A DNA stretch of 64,000 bases from Fistularia commersonii (taxonomy: Eukaryota; Chordata; Actinopteri; Syngnathiformes; Fistulariidae): NCBI GenBank assembly GCA_037954325.1, contig JBBMNZ010000021.1, forward strand, positions 14,166,616 through 14,230,615. Direction: 5' to 3'. The translations under genes were made by a program, and so were the position numbers. Of the stretch, positions 23,343 through 35,313 are shown piece by piece (position 1 is the stretch's first letter; every line of letters starts with the position of its first letter). Under the pieces are notes generated by a model. That model saw nothing but the letters and a program-made list of their open reading frames with translations, had not been told where the DNA came from and did no database searches.

Positions 23343-24107
23343 CTTCGATCAAAAAATGCTAGTTTTCCCGGCGTCCCCCTGGAAAATCCCCCACCTCTCT
23401 CCTCCCCCCGTCAACCTGGCGGCTCCTCCTTCTCCCTGCGTGATCACGTCGCCTCGTATCGCACCCGCCGGTGGCCGCACGCGATCGCCGTCGAGATTCG
23501 AATCAAGCGGATGCCGTTTGCGGACACTTCGTGGAAGTATCGCCGAGCGCTTTGCGCTACCTGAGAACTCAGCCGCTTATCCCCGGAAAGCTAGAGCCCC
23601 CCTGCGGAGATCCGAACGCCCGTGGGTCACCGCTGTGACCTACTTCCCTCCCAGGGTCTTGCACGGACCGTAGCTTAGCGCCGAGCAAACACTTGCGTGT
23701 TCTCATCTCTCGACCCACCTTAAAGTTGAAACGGACTTCCTCCTTTCAGTCGACAAACTTTTCGAGAATCTCCCGGCGTGATCCAGGGTCACCCCTGCCG
23801 ACTGTCAGCGCGAGCATCAATAATTCACAGAGCGCCGTCGGCCGCCTTTTGTGTCGGCGGCTCCGTGACAAGAGCTGGATGTCGGGCTCCGAAGCGCCGG
23901 CCTTGTCCGACAAACCCGTCCGGCCCGGTGAAATTCACGTCCGCGTCAAAAGAGCGAAGGACGTGGGGATTTTCGTAAAGAGGCGGCGGGAGCTGTCCTT
24001 CACGCGGGCCTGGATCGAATCCAAGCCCGGGGGGGAAGTGTCTTATTTTATTTCTCCCAGCCCCGAATGACAGAGTTCAGTCATATTTCAGCTTAAAGTC
24101 ATTTGCT
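23343..24107. other. Gap between NCLN 3' end and the unassigned gene; probable promoter
   Basis: GC- and CpG-rich (about 23380-24050) with no splice-bounded frame. Because the unassigned gene starts at 23342 on the minus strand, this is the likely location of its promoter. I found no TATA box at a fixed distance and no clear RFX X-box here. Confidence 0.45.
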
Positions 24108-24113
24108 TTTATT
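24108..24113 (-). promoter_or_regulatory. NCLN polyadenylation signal AATAAA
   Basis: Minus-strand AATAAA lies 55 nt beyond the NCLN stop codon (24168), implying a very short 3' UTR. No other hexamer lies nearer the stop. Confidence 0.6.
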
Positions 24114-24167
24114 TAAAACCGATGAGATTGCAAGTTGTCACAGAGGCGGCGACCGCGATCTTGCAGG

Positions 24168-27100
24168 CTACTGGTGCTTGGACTTCATGGCAGCTTTCAG
24201 CTTGTTGTAGAGATATCCAAAGTTCTGCAAGGAGCAAAGGGGGAGAGATTTGTCTTTTTTGCGGTCAAATATTTCAACTTACATGGCAACGGCCGGTGAC
24301 GATGTGACGGACATTTACAAAATACAGCGGGCACTCATTTTTCGCGGGAGTTGCGTTCCAAGAACCCTGGCGAAAAGGGAATTCACGCAAAGTAGAGACG
24401 TAATAATTTTACAGATATATTAACCCTTAACTTCCCTCAAATTGTTATCAACCCACCTTTGACTGTGTTGCGCTTCCCGCTCTCTTATACAGTACGATAA
24501 ACGCTTTTGGATGATTATAACGGATAATAAACATTATAATACTTGAATGATGATGAATTTGTTGTGCAGCAGTTACGGCTCATTTCGTACTCTGTTTACT
24601 TATTAAAATGAATTTTAGTTTGATTTTTTTCGTTTTTTTTTTTTTTTGCTGTTTCTTTTTTCGTATCCTAGAATAGGGCTATTTCATCCCAGAAAAAAAA
24701 ATAAAAAACACTGCAAAGCAAAAGAAAGATAAATCGTGAGAACTGAATTACTCAAAAAAAAAAAAAAAAAAAAAAACAGAAAAAAATCTGCAAAGTAACG
24801 AGATCCGCAAAAGCTGAACCATATTTTTTCCGTTGTGATGAATAAAGGAGCTCGGAGACCCTGAACGACATCCTTTTTGTAATTTTGGGGTACGAAGGAG
24901 CTCAGACATACACAGACATCCCAAGACTCCCGGAAGTCGCCGTTTTTTTTTTTTTTGTTTTTTTTTTCCTTTTGTATCTATTTTTTTCCTCGATTTTTCT
25001 TGTTCACTCTGCTGTCTATTTATTTGTGGATATTGTTTGCTGCTTTTTAATTGTCTCTACCTACATTCATATTCATTTTTATTGATATTATAATTATTAT
25101 GCTGCGGTGACAAAAGAATTTCTCCTATGGGGATCAATAAAGTCGATCCTCAGTTCCAGGAGTCTCGTGCATATTGATCCCGGCTCTCCGATGTCCGTGA
25201 ATTGGACGAAATATCCCGGAATCCAGACCGAGCGAGCAAGAGCGCGCACGCCAGACATCGTGCATCTAATCCGCATCTTAGAATGCATGCAGAAGATTGA
25301 GTCCTAAATGATTTACTCAGAAAAATAAGCCAATCAGCTTCCAGAGTGGGCGGACTTTTATTTATTTTCACGGAGGCCGAAGTCATCTGTTCAGTCAGCG
25401 CAGAGGGAAAGTGCTCCGAAAAAAAACATAAAATAAAAAAACCCACTTCTCCTCAGATTACGCGAAAGCATATCTCAGTCCCACGAGGGTGAAAAATAAT
25501 GACGCTGTGGTGCGGTGAGCTGTTTGCAACCCGATGTCACGTAAAATCGACAAATTAATTGGCGCCGAGTGGCGTGAGCTTGAAGAATCAGGGAAATTTG
25601 CAAAGCAAGAAGCATCTAAATACGATGAGACCCAGCAAAAGTCACAGGAAAATAAATAGGCCCGCATTTAGGCCCACTTTTTTTTTTTTTTATTGTCATA
25701 CAATTTCCTACTATTATTTATTATTGTTATGTTTTACTTGAAACTCTGGCACAACAATTTCCTTCAGGATAAATAAAGTTGTTCTTATTCTTATTTAGGC
25801 AGGCGGCGGGGGTTCTTTGCAGACTTGCGGCTTGAAAGATGGAAAGACCTTGTTTAAAAATGTTTAAAAATACTCGTAGTTCTTACCGTATTTGTTCTAT
25901 TTATAAGAAATTAGTTAATAAAACTTTGGTGAAGTAAAGAGACCCTCTGTTGTGTTTGTGTGTAATTAGTTTTTGCAGGTTCGGATGTCTGCATCCGGGC
26001 TGCAAAAACAAACATGAAAAAAGACCGAGAGGGAGAGAGAAAAGAAAACGTCCTATAAATATCCAAGATAATCTGCAAAAATAGGATTAAAAAGAAGCAA
26101 AAAATGTTTTAAATCTCTTATTTCTGCCTCCAGTCTGTGACCCAACAGGAAGACGCTCCCAACGCCACAAATGTATTTGCTACTTTGCCTTTTTGTTTGA
26201 CTTCTGTTTGCATTTCTAGATTTTTCACCTTATTTATTCATGAGTGATCATACATATTGTCATTGTTTCTTTTATTCTCTCGGGGTGACGGGGTGGTCGG
26301 GCCTCCCGGACGTCCAACCACGTTCGGGGAACCTCCTACATGTGTTTGGAGGAGCTCGGAGAACCCGGAGGAACCCGACGCAGACGGGAGGAGAACATGG
26401 AGACTCCACAAAGAAAGGCCGCACTTTGTGCCTGTCGCTCAGTTTAAGTCGTATATCTTAAAATTAACCGACAAACCTGGATGCCGAAGTAAACGATCCC
26501 CAGGTACGCGGCGATGCAGCCGCCGAGGAAAAGATCGAAGGCCGCCGGTTTCACCCTGAAAGACAACGCCGTCGGTATCCGAGTCTCTGCAAAGACGACA
26601 CGGGTAAAAGCCGAAGGCGCCGGGATTTTTTTTTTTTTTACCTGTACATCACGACTTGTTGGTTCATTTGATCGAAAAAGACGATGTCGGGATCCCTGCG
26701 CGGAGAACGTAAAATGAGATTCATAAAAAAACACAGGAGGGAGTCGACCGCCGAGCGCGAGTGTTACCTCCGGTCCTGACGGAAGGCGTGTCTGTGGACT
26801 TGCTGTAAGTAGCGTTTGAATTCATGCTCCAGAGAATTGACCAGCAGGATGTGACCCGGCTCTTTATCCAGCAGCTGCGTGGCTCGAGGAACCGACGTCA
26901 GGAAGGACATCAGGCTGTGCACTCGACTGTCCTGGAGATCCTGGACGAACAACGTCCGAATGAGATCGGAACAGAAATGCGTCTTTGTATTCAGAACGAC
27001 GCTAGTTTTCGGGGAATTCAAATAACAAGGAGTCGCCGGTATTTGCCGTGAGAATGAATCTTCTCCGTCCCCCCCCCCCCCCATTGGATTTCAGGCGCCG

Positions 27101-30100
27101 GCAGAGAAAAATCAAAACACAACGTGTAATGTCTGCCGGGGAACACCAGAGGTCAGCACGGAAACTGGCTTCCTCCGGCAGCTGTCTTACCATCTGGCCC
27201 TTGAAAAGCTGCACGTCTTTGGGCGAACCCTGCACAAACACAAAACGGTTTCGCTCGAATTCATTCGAAATCGGACGACGTTTCGGAAAACAAGCCCTCC
27301 GCCTCCCGCACAGACCTTGTCCGAGAGATTATACATGTAACGCGCCAGTGCTTCTGCGACGATGATCCCGTTTCGTTTAAGCTTCCTGAAGTCCACTTGC
27401 GACCTGAGGTATGAAGAAAAACCCAAACCGTCCTCAACCTCGGGCTGTCTGAGGCCTGCGTATTTATGAAATGACGAATTAAGAACCCACACTGTGTCCA
27501 GCACAGAGCCCCGAAGCTCAGATTTGGGGTCCTCCAGGTGTGACAGAGAGAAGGCCGGAATCCTTCGTAGGCTGTAGCGCTCGTGCTCCCACGCCACCGT
27601 GGACTCCACAAGGTTGATCTTCTTATGCACCAGTCCCGTCCTCACCCAGGGAAACCTGGAGGAAACCACCTGTGGAAGACCCCGGAAAAGTTCATCGGGC
27701 TCAGAGGGCCAGAAAGGCCTCCGTCTCTCGCTCGCAGGTCAACCTACTTCCTCCAGGTGTTGGATGAAGGTATGCATGGGAGTGTCTGGTTTCGGAGGTC
27801 GCGACACGTGCATGTACAACCCGTCGCCGTTGGCCAGCGTGTCCAGACACAACACGAATGCAACATTATCGTGGAGCAGGCTGGACTCTGTTGGATAGAA
27901 GAAGAAGGAACTAAATCCGAGAAGATCTTTGGGTGAAAAGTTCACATCCTGCCCTCAAACCCAAAAACGTATTTTCACCTTTGCTCAAACATCTCAACAG
28001 ATTCCAACAAAGTTTGCTTGTTTGTTTCCTCACCTTCTGTTTTATGTGTCACGCGATGAACCAGATCACCAGATCCGGTTCACACGGCCTCATTCGCAAC
28101 TTGGCCCGAATGTACTTTACCAGGCTCGATGTGTTTCCAACAACCGTTTTAAGAAGATTTCGACAAGAATTAACCACAACCTGGATGACCGAGAACCTCC
28201 GCAGGCATCCAGTAAATTCATTCATTCATTCATTCATTCAGATTATCCTGTCTTCTGGGTCGTCGGGGTACCTAGACAAGACTGAGCTGCTCTTTCTCCA
28301 GGGGGAAGGTAGTTCCCATGACCATCGACAACACCGTGGTAAGGCCAACTGCACCTGCGAGAAACCTGGATGTGGTCCTAGACAACCAACTGTCATTCTC
28401 TGCGAACGTCCCAGCCGTCGCACTTTCCTGCAGATTCCTCCTCTACAACATCAGGAAGATTCGCAGTTTCCCCACAGAGGATACAGCGCAGATACTCATC
28501 CGGGCTCTTGTCATCTCTCGTTTGGACTACAGCAACTCCCTCCTTGCCGGTGCCTCAGCGGTGACCATCGGGCCTCTGGAGCTTATTCAGAAAGCGGCAG
28601 CCCGCCTGGTGTTCAACCATCCCAAATTCTCCCACACAACTCCCCTTCTTATGTCCCTACACTGGCGACCAGTAGCCGCCCGCATCAAGTTCAAGACCCT
28701 GGTGCTCGCCTACGGTCAACCAACATGTCTCTACCCGTCCCCTCCGATCTGCCACCTCTGGGCGACCGTCCACCTCATCCCTCAGAGCCCCCGGCCGCCG
28801 ATCGAACCAGTCTCGGCTCTTCTCGGTCTCGGCTCCTCGGCGGTGGAACGAACTCCCGAAAAAGGTCAGAACAGCGGGGCCGCTGCCCATCTTCTGCCGT
28901 GAGCTGAAAACATACCTCTTCACCAAGCACTACCCTAATAATAGCACTTAGCCCCCAACCCCCCCCCTCCAAAAAAAATTTTTTTTTAAAAAAAGAAGAA
29001 ATTAATGTATGTATGTATATGATTTTGAGATGGCTGTTTGGTTGAGTTGTCACTTCTGACTTCCGACGACTGGTACTTCAAATCTTCAATGACTGAATTG
29101 CACTTTTTATAAGTCGCTTTGGATGCAAGCGTCTGCTAATAACTGACATGTAATGTAATGTGCCGAGTCCATCGAGCGACCGACCACGAAAAGAGACATA
29201 TCACACGCATTCAAAATGTCTGCAAGGACCCCAGAATCTCACCCGCATGGTCCAGGTTCTCCTCGATCCACCTCTTTGTGCCCAGAAAGTTGTTCTTTCC
29301 TCCTCCGGTGAGGGAGAACATCAAGTGAAAGCTGGAGCGGAACAAGAAAAAAAAAAAAGCGATGCATGCAGACGGGAAATGGAAACCGGGTCGGCTTGTT
29401 TGGGACGGCGGCGGCGGCGGCGTGGAGACTCACGGCGGCCTGGTGCCGGTGCTGCTGTAAAGCTTCTGGTAGAGACGCGCCAGCTCCAGCAGGATGACCA
29501 CCCCGCTGCCGTTGGAGTCGGCGCCGTAGGACAGCCACTGAGGCACAAAAACACAAAAAAAAAACCATGAATTCGTTCGTTCTTGTGCGTCGACGCGGTT
29601 CTTCACATTTACGCATCTCACCGGCGCCAGTCCAGAGGAGTCATAGTGGGCGGTGATCACCACGGTGGGTACATCTTCTCCCGCTCCAGGAAGCACTCCC
29701 TGAAAGACGCGGCGGTTGTTATACATCCCGAGGCCGAGAACGCGATTGAATGCTCACCTCCAGCGTGATGATGGCGTTGTCAGCGATGGGCTTGATGGGA
29801 ACGTTGTTGCTCACGAAGATCTGAAAAGCCGTGGCGGTGATCATACTTCGGAGGACTACCGAGGCGCAGCATGAAAAAGAAATCCGCCGCGATTGTTTCA
29901 GTTCATTCATTCATGCATGAATTCGAACCGCGAGAGGAAACCCCGAATCGAACAAGGGACCTTCTTGCAGCGTCTCGGCCTTTTCTTCCTCTCACCTTGG
30001 ATGAAGATGGATGAGGTCCTGATGGACGCCGCCTGCCCGAGCTCCTCGTACATGCAGAGCAGCTGCTCGTCCTCCATCGCCACGTACACCGGCATGAGAG

Positions 30101-33100
30101 TCTCCCTGAGCAAGGCCTCGCTCTCGCTCGCCATGAAGGTCTGGGAGGGGTTGAAACGGAAAAATAACCACTTAGCATCTTCTTGTATTTTCTGTTCTCC
30201 TCCCAGGAACACAGATGGGTCTGCGGCGTCTCAGGGTTTTGCACGTGTGGTTGGAAGCATCTATTCGTTTCGACCGTCCTCCGGGTTTTCCGACGCCCGC
30301 GGGCCTCAAAACTCTCCTTTGCCATCAAACTGACAGAAAATAATTTGATTTAGCCTGTAAAAGAGGAGGTGCTGCTCTGGAAACTCTTAAAATGTCACAT
30401 TTAATCCAAGTCGGTGAATGGTTATTTCATAATTACTTTTGTGTTCCGTATTTTCAAGTGCTTTTTCTTTTAATTATACTTTATTAATCCCCTGCGGGAA
30501 ATTCGTTCTCCACACTTAACCCGTCGTAGCTTGCGTGCCGTCTAGCGGCGCCAGGGGAGCAGTTTGGGGTTCAGCGTCTCGAACCCCCCTCGTTGCTCAC
30601 CCTCTCATTCACACGTCTTCCAAAAACTCACCCTCTCATTCACACGTTGTATAAAAAGTGCAAATATCCACCCTCCCATTCACATCTTATACAGATATAC
30701 AACCATTCATCCTCTCATTCACATCATATAGATAAATGTAAACATTCACCCTCTCATTCACGTCATAAAAAGTGCAAATTCTTACCCTCTCATTCACACT
30801 TCAGATCGAAAAATGCAATTATCCAACCTCTTATTCGCATCTTATAGAGAGATATACAACAGCTCATCCTCATTCAAAAGCCGTTTAGAAAAATGGAAAA
30901 ACGTACCTTCTCTTTTGCACTTCAGATAGAAAAAGCAACCCTCTCCACCCTCTCATTCACATCTTATAGAGATATATAACCATTCATCTCCTCATTCACA
31001 AACCATATGGAAGAATACAAATATTCACCCTCTCAAACACATAATTTAAAAAAATTCAAAAACCATACCTTCTCTTTCGCACTTCAAATAGAAAAAATGC
31101 AAATATCCAACCTCTCATTCACCTCTTATAGATAAATGTAAAACATTCAACCTCTCATTCGCGTCATAAAAAGTGCAAATTCTCACCTCATTCACACTTC
31201 TTATAGAAAAAAGCAAATATCCAGCCTCTAAATCACATCTTATAGAGATATATAACCATTCATCCTCTCATTCACAAACCATATAGAAAAATGCAAATAT
31301 TCACCCTCTCATTCACATCGTATAGATAAATATAAAACATTCAACCTCTCATTCACGTCATAAAATATGCAAATTCTTACCTTCTCATTCACACTTCAGA
31401 TAGAAAAGCAAATATCCACCCTCTCATTTACATCATATAGAGATATAGAACAGCTCATCCTCTCATTCACACACCATATAGAAAAATGCAAAAACTCTTA
31501 CTTTCCCTTACCTTCACGTATCATATCGAAAAATGCAAATATTCACCCGCTCATTCATGATCATGAAAAAAATGCAAATATCCAACCTCTCATTCACATC
31601 CCATAGAGATATAAAACCATTCATCCTCTCATTCACACGTCATACAGAAAAATGTAAATATTCTCCTCTTCCTCCTCCTTTGAGCTGCTCCCTTCAGGGT
31701 TCGCGACAGCCAATCACCTCCCTCCATCTAACCCTCTGGTTCCTCAGCAACGCCCGGCGGTTTCGGCGTCCTTCTACCCGAACCTTCACCATCCCTCCTC
31801 TGTCCGTGTCCAGACCATCTCAACTTTTATCTCCTGGACATCCGATATGTGCTGTCCATCTGATGGACTCTTTCCAGATCCTCTGCGTCCTCCTCCTTCC
31901 AAAAGAGGAACCTCCACATCTCCATATTCGTGCATATATGAATCAACAGGTCCAGCAGTCGACAATTGTCCAATTGTTGTGCTGTACTTTCACATTATGA
32001 TACAAAGCAGCAAAGTGAAGTGAGAAGAGAAGTCTACAAGCTCTTACCCTGGAGCGTCGCATAATAGGATATTAAAAATACATCCTAATCTGATGATAAA
32101 CTGTTATGAATCCCACTGAGTTGCCTGGAGGCTTCCCCTGCCGAGTGTTCCTGGATATAGTCGTTACCTGCAGTGTTTCTCTCGGGATGCCGGAGACATT
32201 CTGGGGCAGCAGGATCAGGACGGCGGCGGCGTTTTGTCTCTGGGCCTGCAGGTATTTTTCCGTGGTGAAATCCGGCACCCTCATGACGACACAGCGCCGC
32301 GTCAGGCCCGGCTCCTCCGACGAACGGGCCTCCGCCACCACGATGGCTCCGCGGCAACCTCGGCATCCACAGAATAACATCGGACCTGATTCCCTTATTC
32401 ATGAAACAAATCCCTGTAATGTTATTACAACCTTGTCTCTCGAATCGCTCGTGCATCTTATTCGTGCCCCGATATATCGTACGGTTTTCCAAAACGTGAC
32501 ATTTCACGTCATGCTAGCAAAACACCAACATTTTGTCTTTGATTTTCAGGTTTAATAATTCATTCGTTCATGCATTATCGATACTGTTTATCCTGCAGTC
32601 AGGGTCGCGGGGGGTTCGGAGTCTATCCCGGCTGTCATTGGGGGAAAGGCAGGGTCCACCCTGGACCCGTTGCCAGGCAACTTGCAGAGAGTTACAACCA
32701 TTCACCCTCTCATTCACATCATATAGAGAAATGATAAAAAAAAATGCAAAAACTTACCTTCTCATTCACATTTCAAATAGAAAAATGCAAATATCCACCC
32801 TCTCACTCACGTCATATAAAAATGTAAACATGCAGCCTCTCATTCACGTCATATAAAAATGTAAACATGCACCCTCTCATTCACACATCATATAAAATGC
32901 AAATATTCACCCTCTCATTCACATCTTATGGAGATATACAACATTTATCCTCTCATTCATACACCATATAGAAAAATGCAAATATTCACTTTCTCATTCA
33001 CGTCATATAGAAGTGAAAACATTCACCGTCATTCAGGGTAAATGCAAAGATTCACCCTCTCTTTCATAATAATATAAAAAAAATGCAACCATTCATCCTC

Positions 33101-34620
33101 TCATTCACATCATATAGAAAAATTGAATGTTTACCCACTCGTTCGAGTCGTATAGAAATGTAAACATTCACCCTCTCATTCACACATCATATAAAAACTG
33201 CAAATATGCACCCTGTCACGTGAAATCATATAAAAAAATACAAGTGTTCACCCAATCATTCACGTCACATAGAAATGTAAACATTCACCCTCTCATTCAC
33301 ATCATAAAAAAATGCAAATTCTTACCTTCTCATTCACAATTCAGATAAAAAATGCAAATATGCACCCTCTCATTCACATCTTATAGAGATATACAGCATT
33401 CATCCTGTCATTCATACACCATATCGAAAAATGCAAATATCCACCCTCTCATTCGTAATCATATAAAAAAAAATGCAACCATTCATCCTCTCATTCACAT
33501 CATATAGAAAAACACAAATGTTTACCCTCTCATTCGAGTCATATAGAAATGTAGGCGTTCATCCTCTCATTCACACATCGTATAAAAACTGCAAATATTC
33601 ACCCTCTCATTTGAAATCATATAAGAAATGCAACCATTCATCTTCTCATTCACACATCATAGAAAAATGCAAAAACTTCCCTTACCTTCATATTTCATAT
33701 CTAAAACTGCAAATATGCACCCTCTCATGTGAAATCCTATAAAAAATACAAATGTTCACCCTCTCATTCACGTCATATAGAAATGTAGATATTCACCCTC
33801 TCATTCACATCTTATAGAGATAGAAACATTCATCCTGTCAATCATACACCATATAGAAAAATGCAAATATTCGCTTTCTCATTCACGTCATATAGAAATG
33901 TAAAAAATCACCCTGTCATTCACACATCATCTAAAAAAAAACAGATTCACCCTCTCATTCGTAATCATATAAAAAATGCAACCATTCATCCTCTCATTCA
34001 CATCGTATAGAAAAATACCAATATTCACCCTGTCATTCATAATCATGAAAAAATGCAAATAATCACCCTCTCATATAGAAATGTAAACATTCACCCTCTC
34101 ATTCACATGTCATATAAAAAACTGCAAAAATGCACCCTCATTCACATCATATAGAGATATACAACATTCATCCTCTCATTCACACATCATAAAAAAAATG
34201 CAAAAACTTCCCTTACCTTCACATTTCATATCGAAAAATGCTAATATTCACCCTCTCATTCGCGTGCCATATAGTGATATACAGCTATTGATCCTCTCAT
34301 TCACACCTCTCGGCAATTTAGGGTCTCCAATAAATCTTCTCTGTGTTTTTGGACCGTGGGAGGAACCCGGAGGAATTAGTTTTCAAACTTTTTTTTTTTT
34401 TTGGAAGTCCATTATTACACATCAAACAATTCTCTCAGTAGCTGAACTTACCACACTTCTGTTGTGCCAAGTTGTACTGTTGCATCCTGTAGGCGGTGAA
34501 CTCATAGGAAGATGCAGCGGTGAGAGCGGAGCCGTGCACGGATTGGACGGAGATCAGCAGCAGCAGCAGAGATGCAGCAGCAGCAGCAGCAGCAGGACGA
34601 GGAGGGTCTCTCGCAAACAT
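24168..34620 (-). CDS. ncln: NCLN, nicalin (ER membrane BOS complex subunit)
   Basis: Fifteen coding exons, all phase-consistent: 34620-34452, 32358-32168, 30140-29996, 29855-29758, 29699-29622, 29537-29434, 29331-29243, 27887-27748, 27669-27491, 27403-27316, 27229-27191, 26940-26768, 26695-26642, 26555-26477 and 24224-24168. They total 1683 nt, 560 aa (human 563). Nicalin is a nicastrin-like M28 peptidase-fold protein of the ER that binds NOMO and TMEM147 in the multipass translocon and was first linked to Nodal signalling. Seen here: a signal peptide with GCT/CTG codon runs (A-rich then LLLLL), YEFTAYRMQQYNL, the metallopeptidase-like AHYDSSGLAP (about 219-228) and YGADSNGSGVVILLELARL, LLHDNVAFVLCLDTL, VAWEHERYSLRRIPAFSLSH, and a C-terminal membrane span (about 521-541) before the short basic tail KAAMKSKHQ. 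A 5' untranslated exon is likely, because an acceptor (TTCACAG|ATTGAG) sits 24 nt upstream of the ATG. Confidence 0.95.
24325..24810. repeat. Dispersed repeat in NCLN intron 14
   Basis: Begins CAGCGGGCACTCATTTTTCG and CGGGAGTTGCGTTCCAAGAA, then GGGAATTCACGCAAAGTAGA, and ends with AATCTGCAAAGTAACGAGAT and CCGCAAAAGCTGAACC. Left and right parts look like inverted versions of a 'strand-symmetric' non-autonomous DNA element common in fish. The superfamily is uncertain. Confidence 0.5.
24945..25150 (+). repeat. Retroposon 3' tail
   Basis: T-rich tract, then TGCTGCGGTGACAAAAGAAT and TTCTCCTATGGGGATCAATA AAGT (split here), the typical end of a retroposed fish element with a terminal AATAAAGT. It lies in NCLN intron 14. 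Confidence 0.5.
25711..25795 (+). repeat. Second copy of the 'ACTTGAAACTCTGGCACAAC' retroposon tail
   Basis: About 80 bp nearly identical to 19112-19200: TTTTACTTGAAACTCTGGCA, CAACAATTTCCTTC[A/G]GGATA, AATAAAGTTGTTCTTATTC. Two copies 6.6 kb apart in the same orientation show a recently active family. Confidence 0.7.
26280..26435 (+). repeat. Tail module of the ATTCA composite repeat
   Basis: Contains CTACATGTGTTTGGAGGAGC, GGAGAACCCGGAGGAACCCG, ACGCAGACGGGAGGAGAACA and TGGAGACTCCACAAAGAAAG, corresponding to the module that closes the minisatellite at 4250-4366 and 34300-34370. Here it stands alone in NCLN intron 14. Confidence 0.65.
28270..29160 (+). mobile_element. L2/CR1-type LINE, 3' part of reverse-transcriptase ORF (decayed)
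   Basis: Plus-strand frames read TELLFLQG, then ARNLDVVLDNQLSFSANV, ALVISRLDYSNSLLAGAS, ELIQKAAARLVFNHPKFSHT and SLHWRPVAARIKFKTLVLAY, the conserved C-terminal region of L2-clade non-LTR retrotransposons. Frameshifts then move the ORF, and a later frame reads APRWWNELP. The 3' end carries AAGTCGCTTTGGATGCAAGC, GTCTGCTAATAACTG and an ATGTAATGTAATG tail. It lies in NCLN intron 7, antisense to the gene, 5'-truncated and inactive. Confidence 0.9.
30590..31660 (+). repeat. Minisatellite array in NCLN intron 2, ~37-42-bp units
   Basis: Units of the form CAAATATTCACCCTCTCATTCAC joined by ATCATATAGAAAAATG or ATCTTATAGAGATATACAAC repeat along the whole stretch. It is preceded by a GGGGAGCAGTTTGGGGTTCA module. 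A related array fills intron 1 (32545-34372), so exon 2 of NCLN sits between the two. Confidence 0.92.
31661..31935 (-). mobile_element. Non-LTR retrotransposon 3' remnant
   Basis: On the plus strand the stretch GAGCTGCTCCCTTCAGGGTT, CGCGACAGCCAATCACCTCC and ATCTAACCCTCTG, then CCTCTGTCCGTGTCCAGACC ATCTCAACTTT (split here), is the reverse complement of a common fish retrotransposon end (GGTGACCCCTGAGGGGA...). The same module occurs in plus orientation at 58090-58240. The family (probably RTE-like) is not settled. Confidence 0.6.
32545..34372 (+). repeat. Composite minisatellite with head and tail modules in NCLN intron 1
   Basis: The head is AATTCATTCGTTCATGCATT, then TATCCTGCAGTCAGGGTCGC and CTATCCCGGCTGTCATTGGG. 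A long run of 37-42-bp CACCCTCTCATTCAC units follows (32695-34300). The tail is GGCAATTTAGGGTCTCCAAT and TTTTGGACCGTGGGAGGAAC. At least ten units contain the octamer ATGCAAAT. Head, units and tail correspond to one dispersed fish repeat whose centre has expanded. Confidence 0.92.
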
Positions 34621-34806
34621 CGTGTCGTTTGTTTTAATCTCAATCTGTGAACGAAAGGTTGATATTTGCTGAAACCAGGACCAGACATGAAATACTGACT
34701 TCCATATTGAGACTTAAAGTACACTTTAACTAAAACAGCGAGTTTGAATGAGACTTTCTTGCTTCCTCTGTGCTCTACATGTCAATCATTTAGATTTTAT
34801 CATTAC

Positions 34807-35137
34807 AGAACACATTACATTACATTACATTACATTTGGCAGACGCTTTTATCCAAAGTGACTTACAATAGAGGACATAGGGACTGCAAATACACTTGCA
34901 AATACAAGATGCACAGGAAATATACAGAACAGTAAGCTTGGGTTAGTGAGGTTTTTTTTTGTTTTTTTTTGACAAAGACATACACAAATGTACACACACA
35001 CACACACACACTGCATAGCCTAACTTGCTGCCTAACCTGATCTGGGGCATCAGCGCAGTAAAAAGTCCTGAAAGAGAACAGTTTTTACCTGTTTCTTGAA
35101 GGTTGAGATAGATGATGCTAGTCTTGTTGCTTCTACA
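34807..35137 (-). mobile_element. 5'-truncated LINE 3' end upstream of NCLN
   Basis: Begins with four ACATT units and GGCAGACGCTTTTATCCAAA, then GATGCACAGGAAATATACAG, a (CA)n tract, CCTGATCTGGGGCATCAGCG and TTTACCTGTTTCTTGAAGGT. It is the reverse complement of 21087-21426 over nearly its full length. Confidence 0.82.
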
Positions 35138-35313
35138 TAACACTATATAAATATTTGTCTCCTGGATGGTTTGGGGTTGCATGATGGTTTGGGGTTGCAT
35201 GACCCTCTAAACACCACCAATAAGGATATTTGCAGACCAGCCAATGAAGAAATGAAGAAAAGTGATCAACGATTTCTCCATGTGTTAGCTTGAGGTGTGA
35301 AAATGTCGCTCAC

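Noticed and set aside
27933..28907. 324-codon plus-strand frame
   Set aside because: Runs through an ATTC repeat and then an out-of-phase reading of the L2-like LINE; the real remnant is in another frame.
30590..34372. Regularly spaced repeats resembling a CRISPR array
   Set aside because: Units are degenerate, directly adjacent without unique spacers, lie in introns of a vertebrate gene and have no cas genes; it is a minisatellite.
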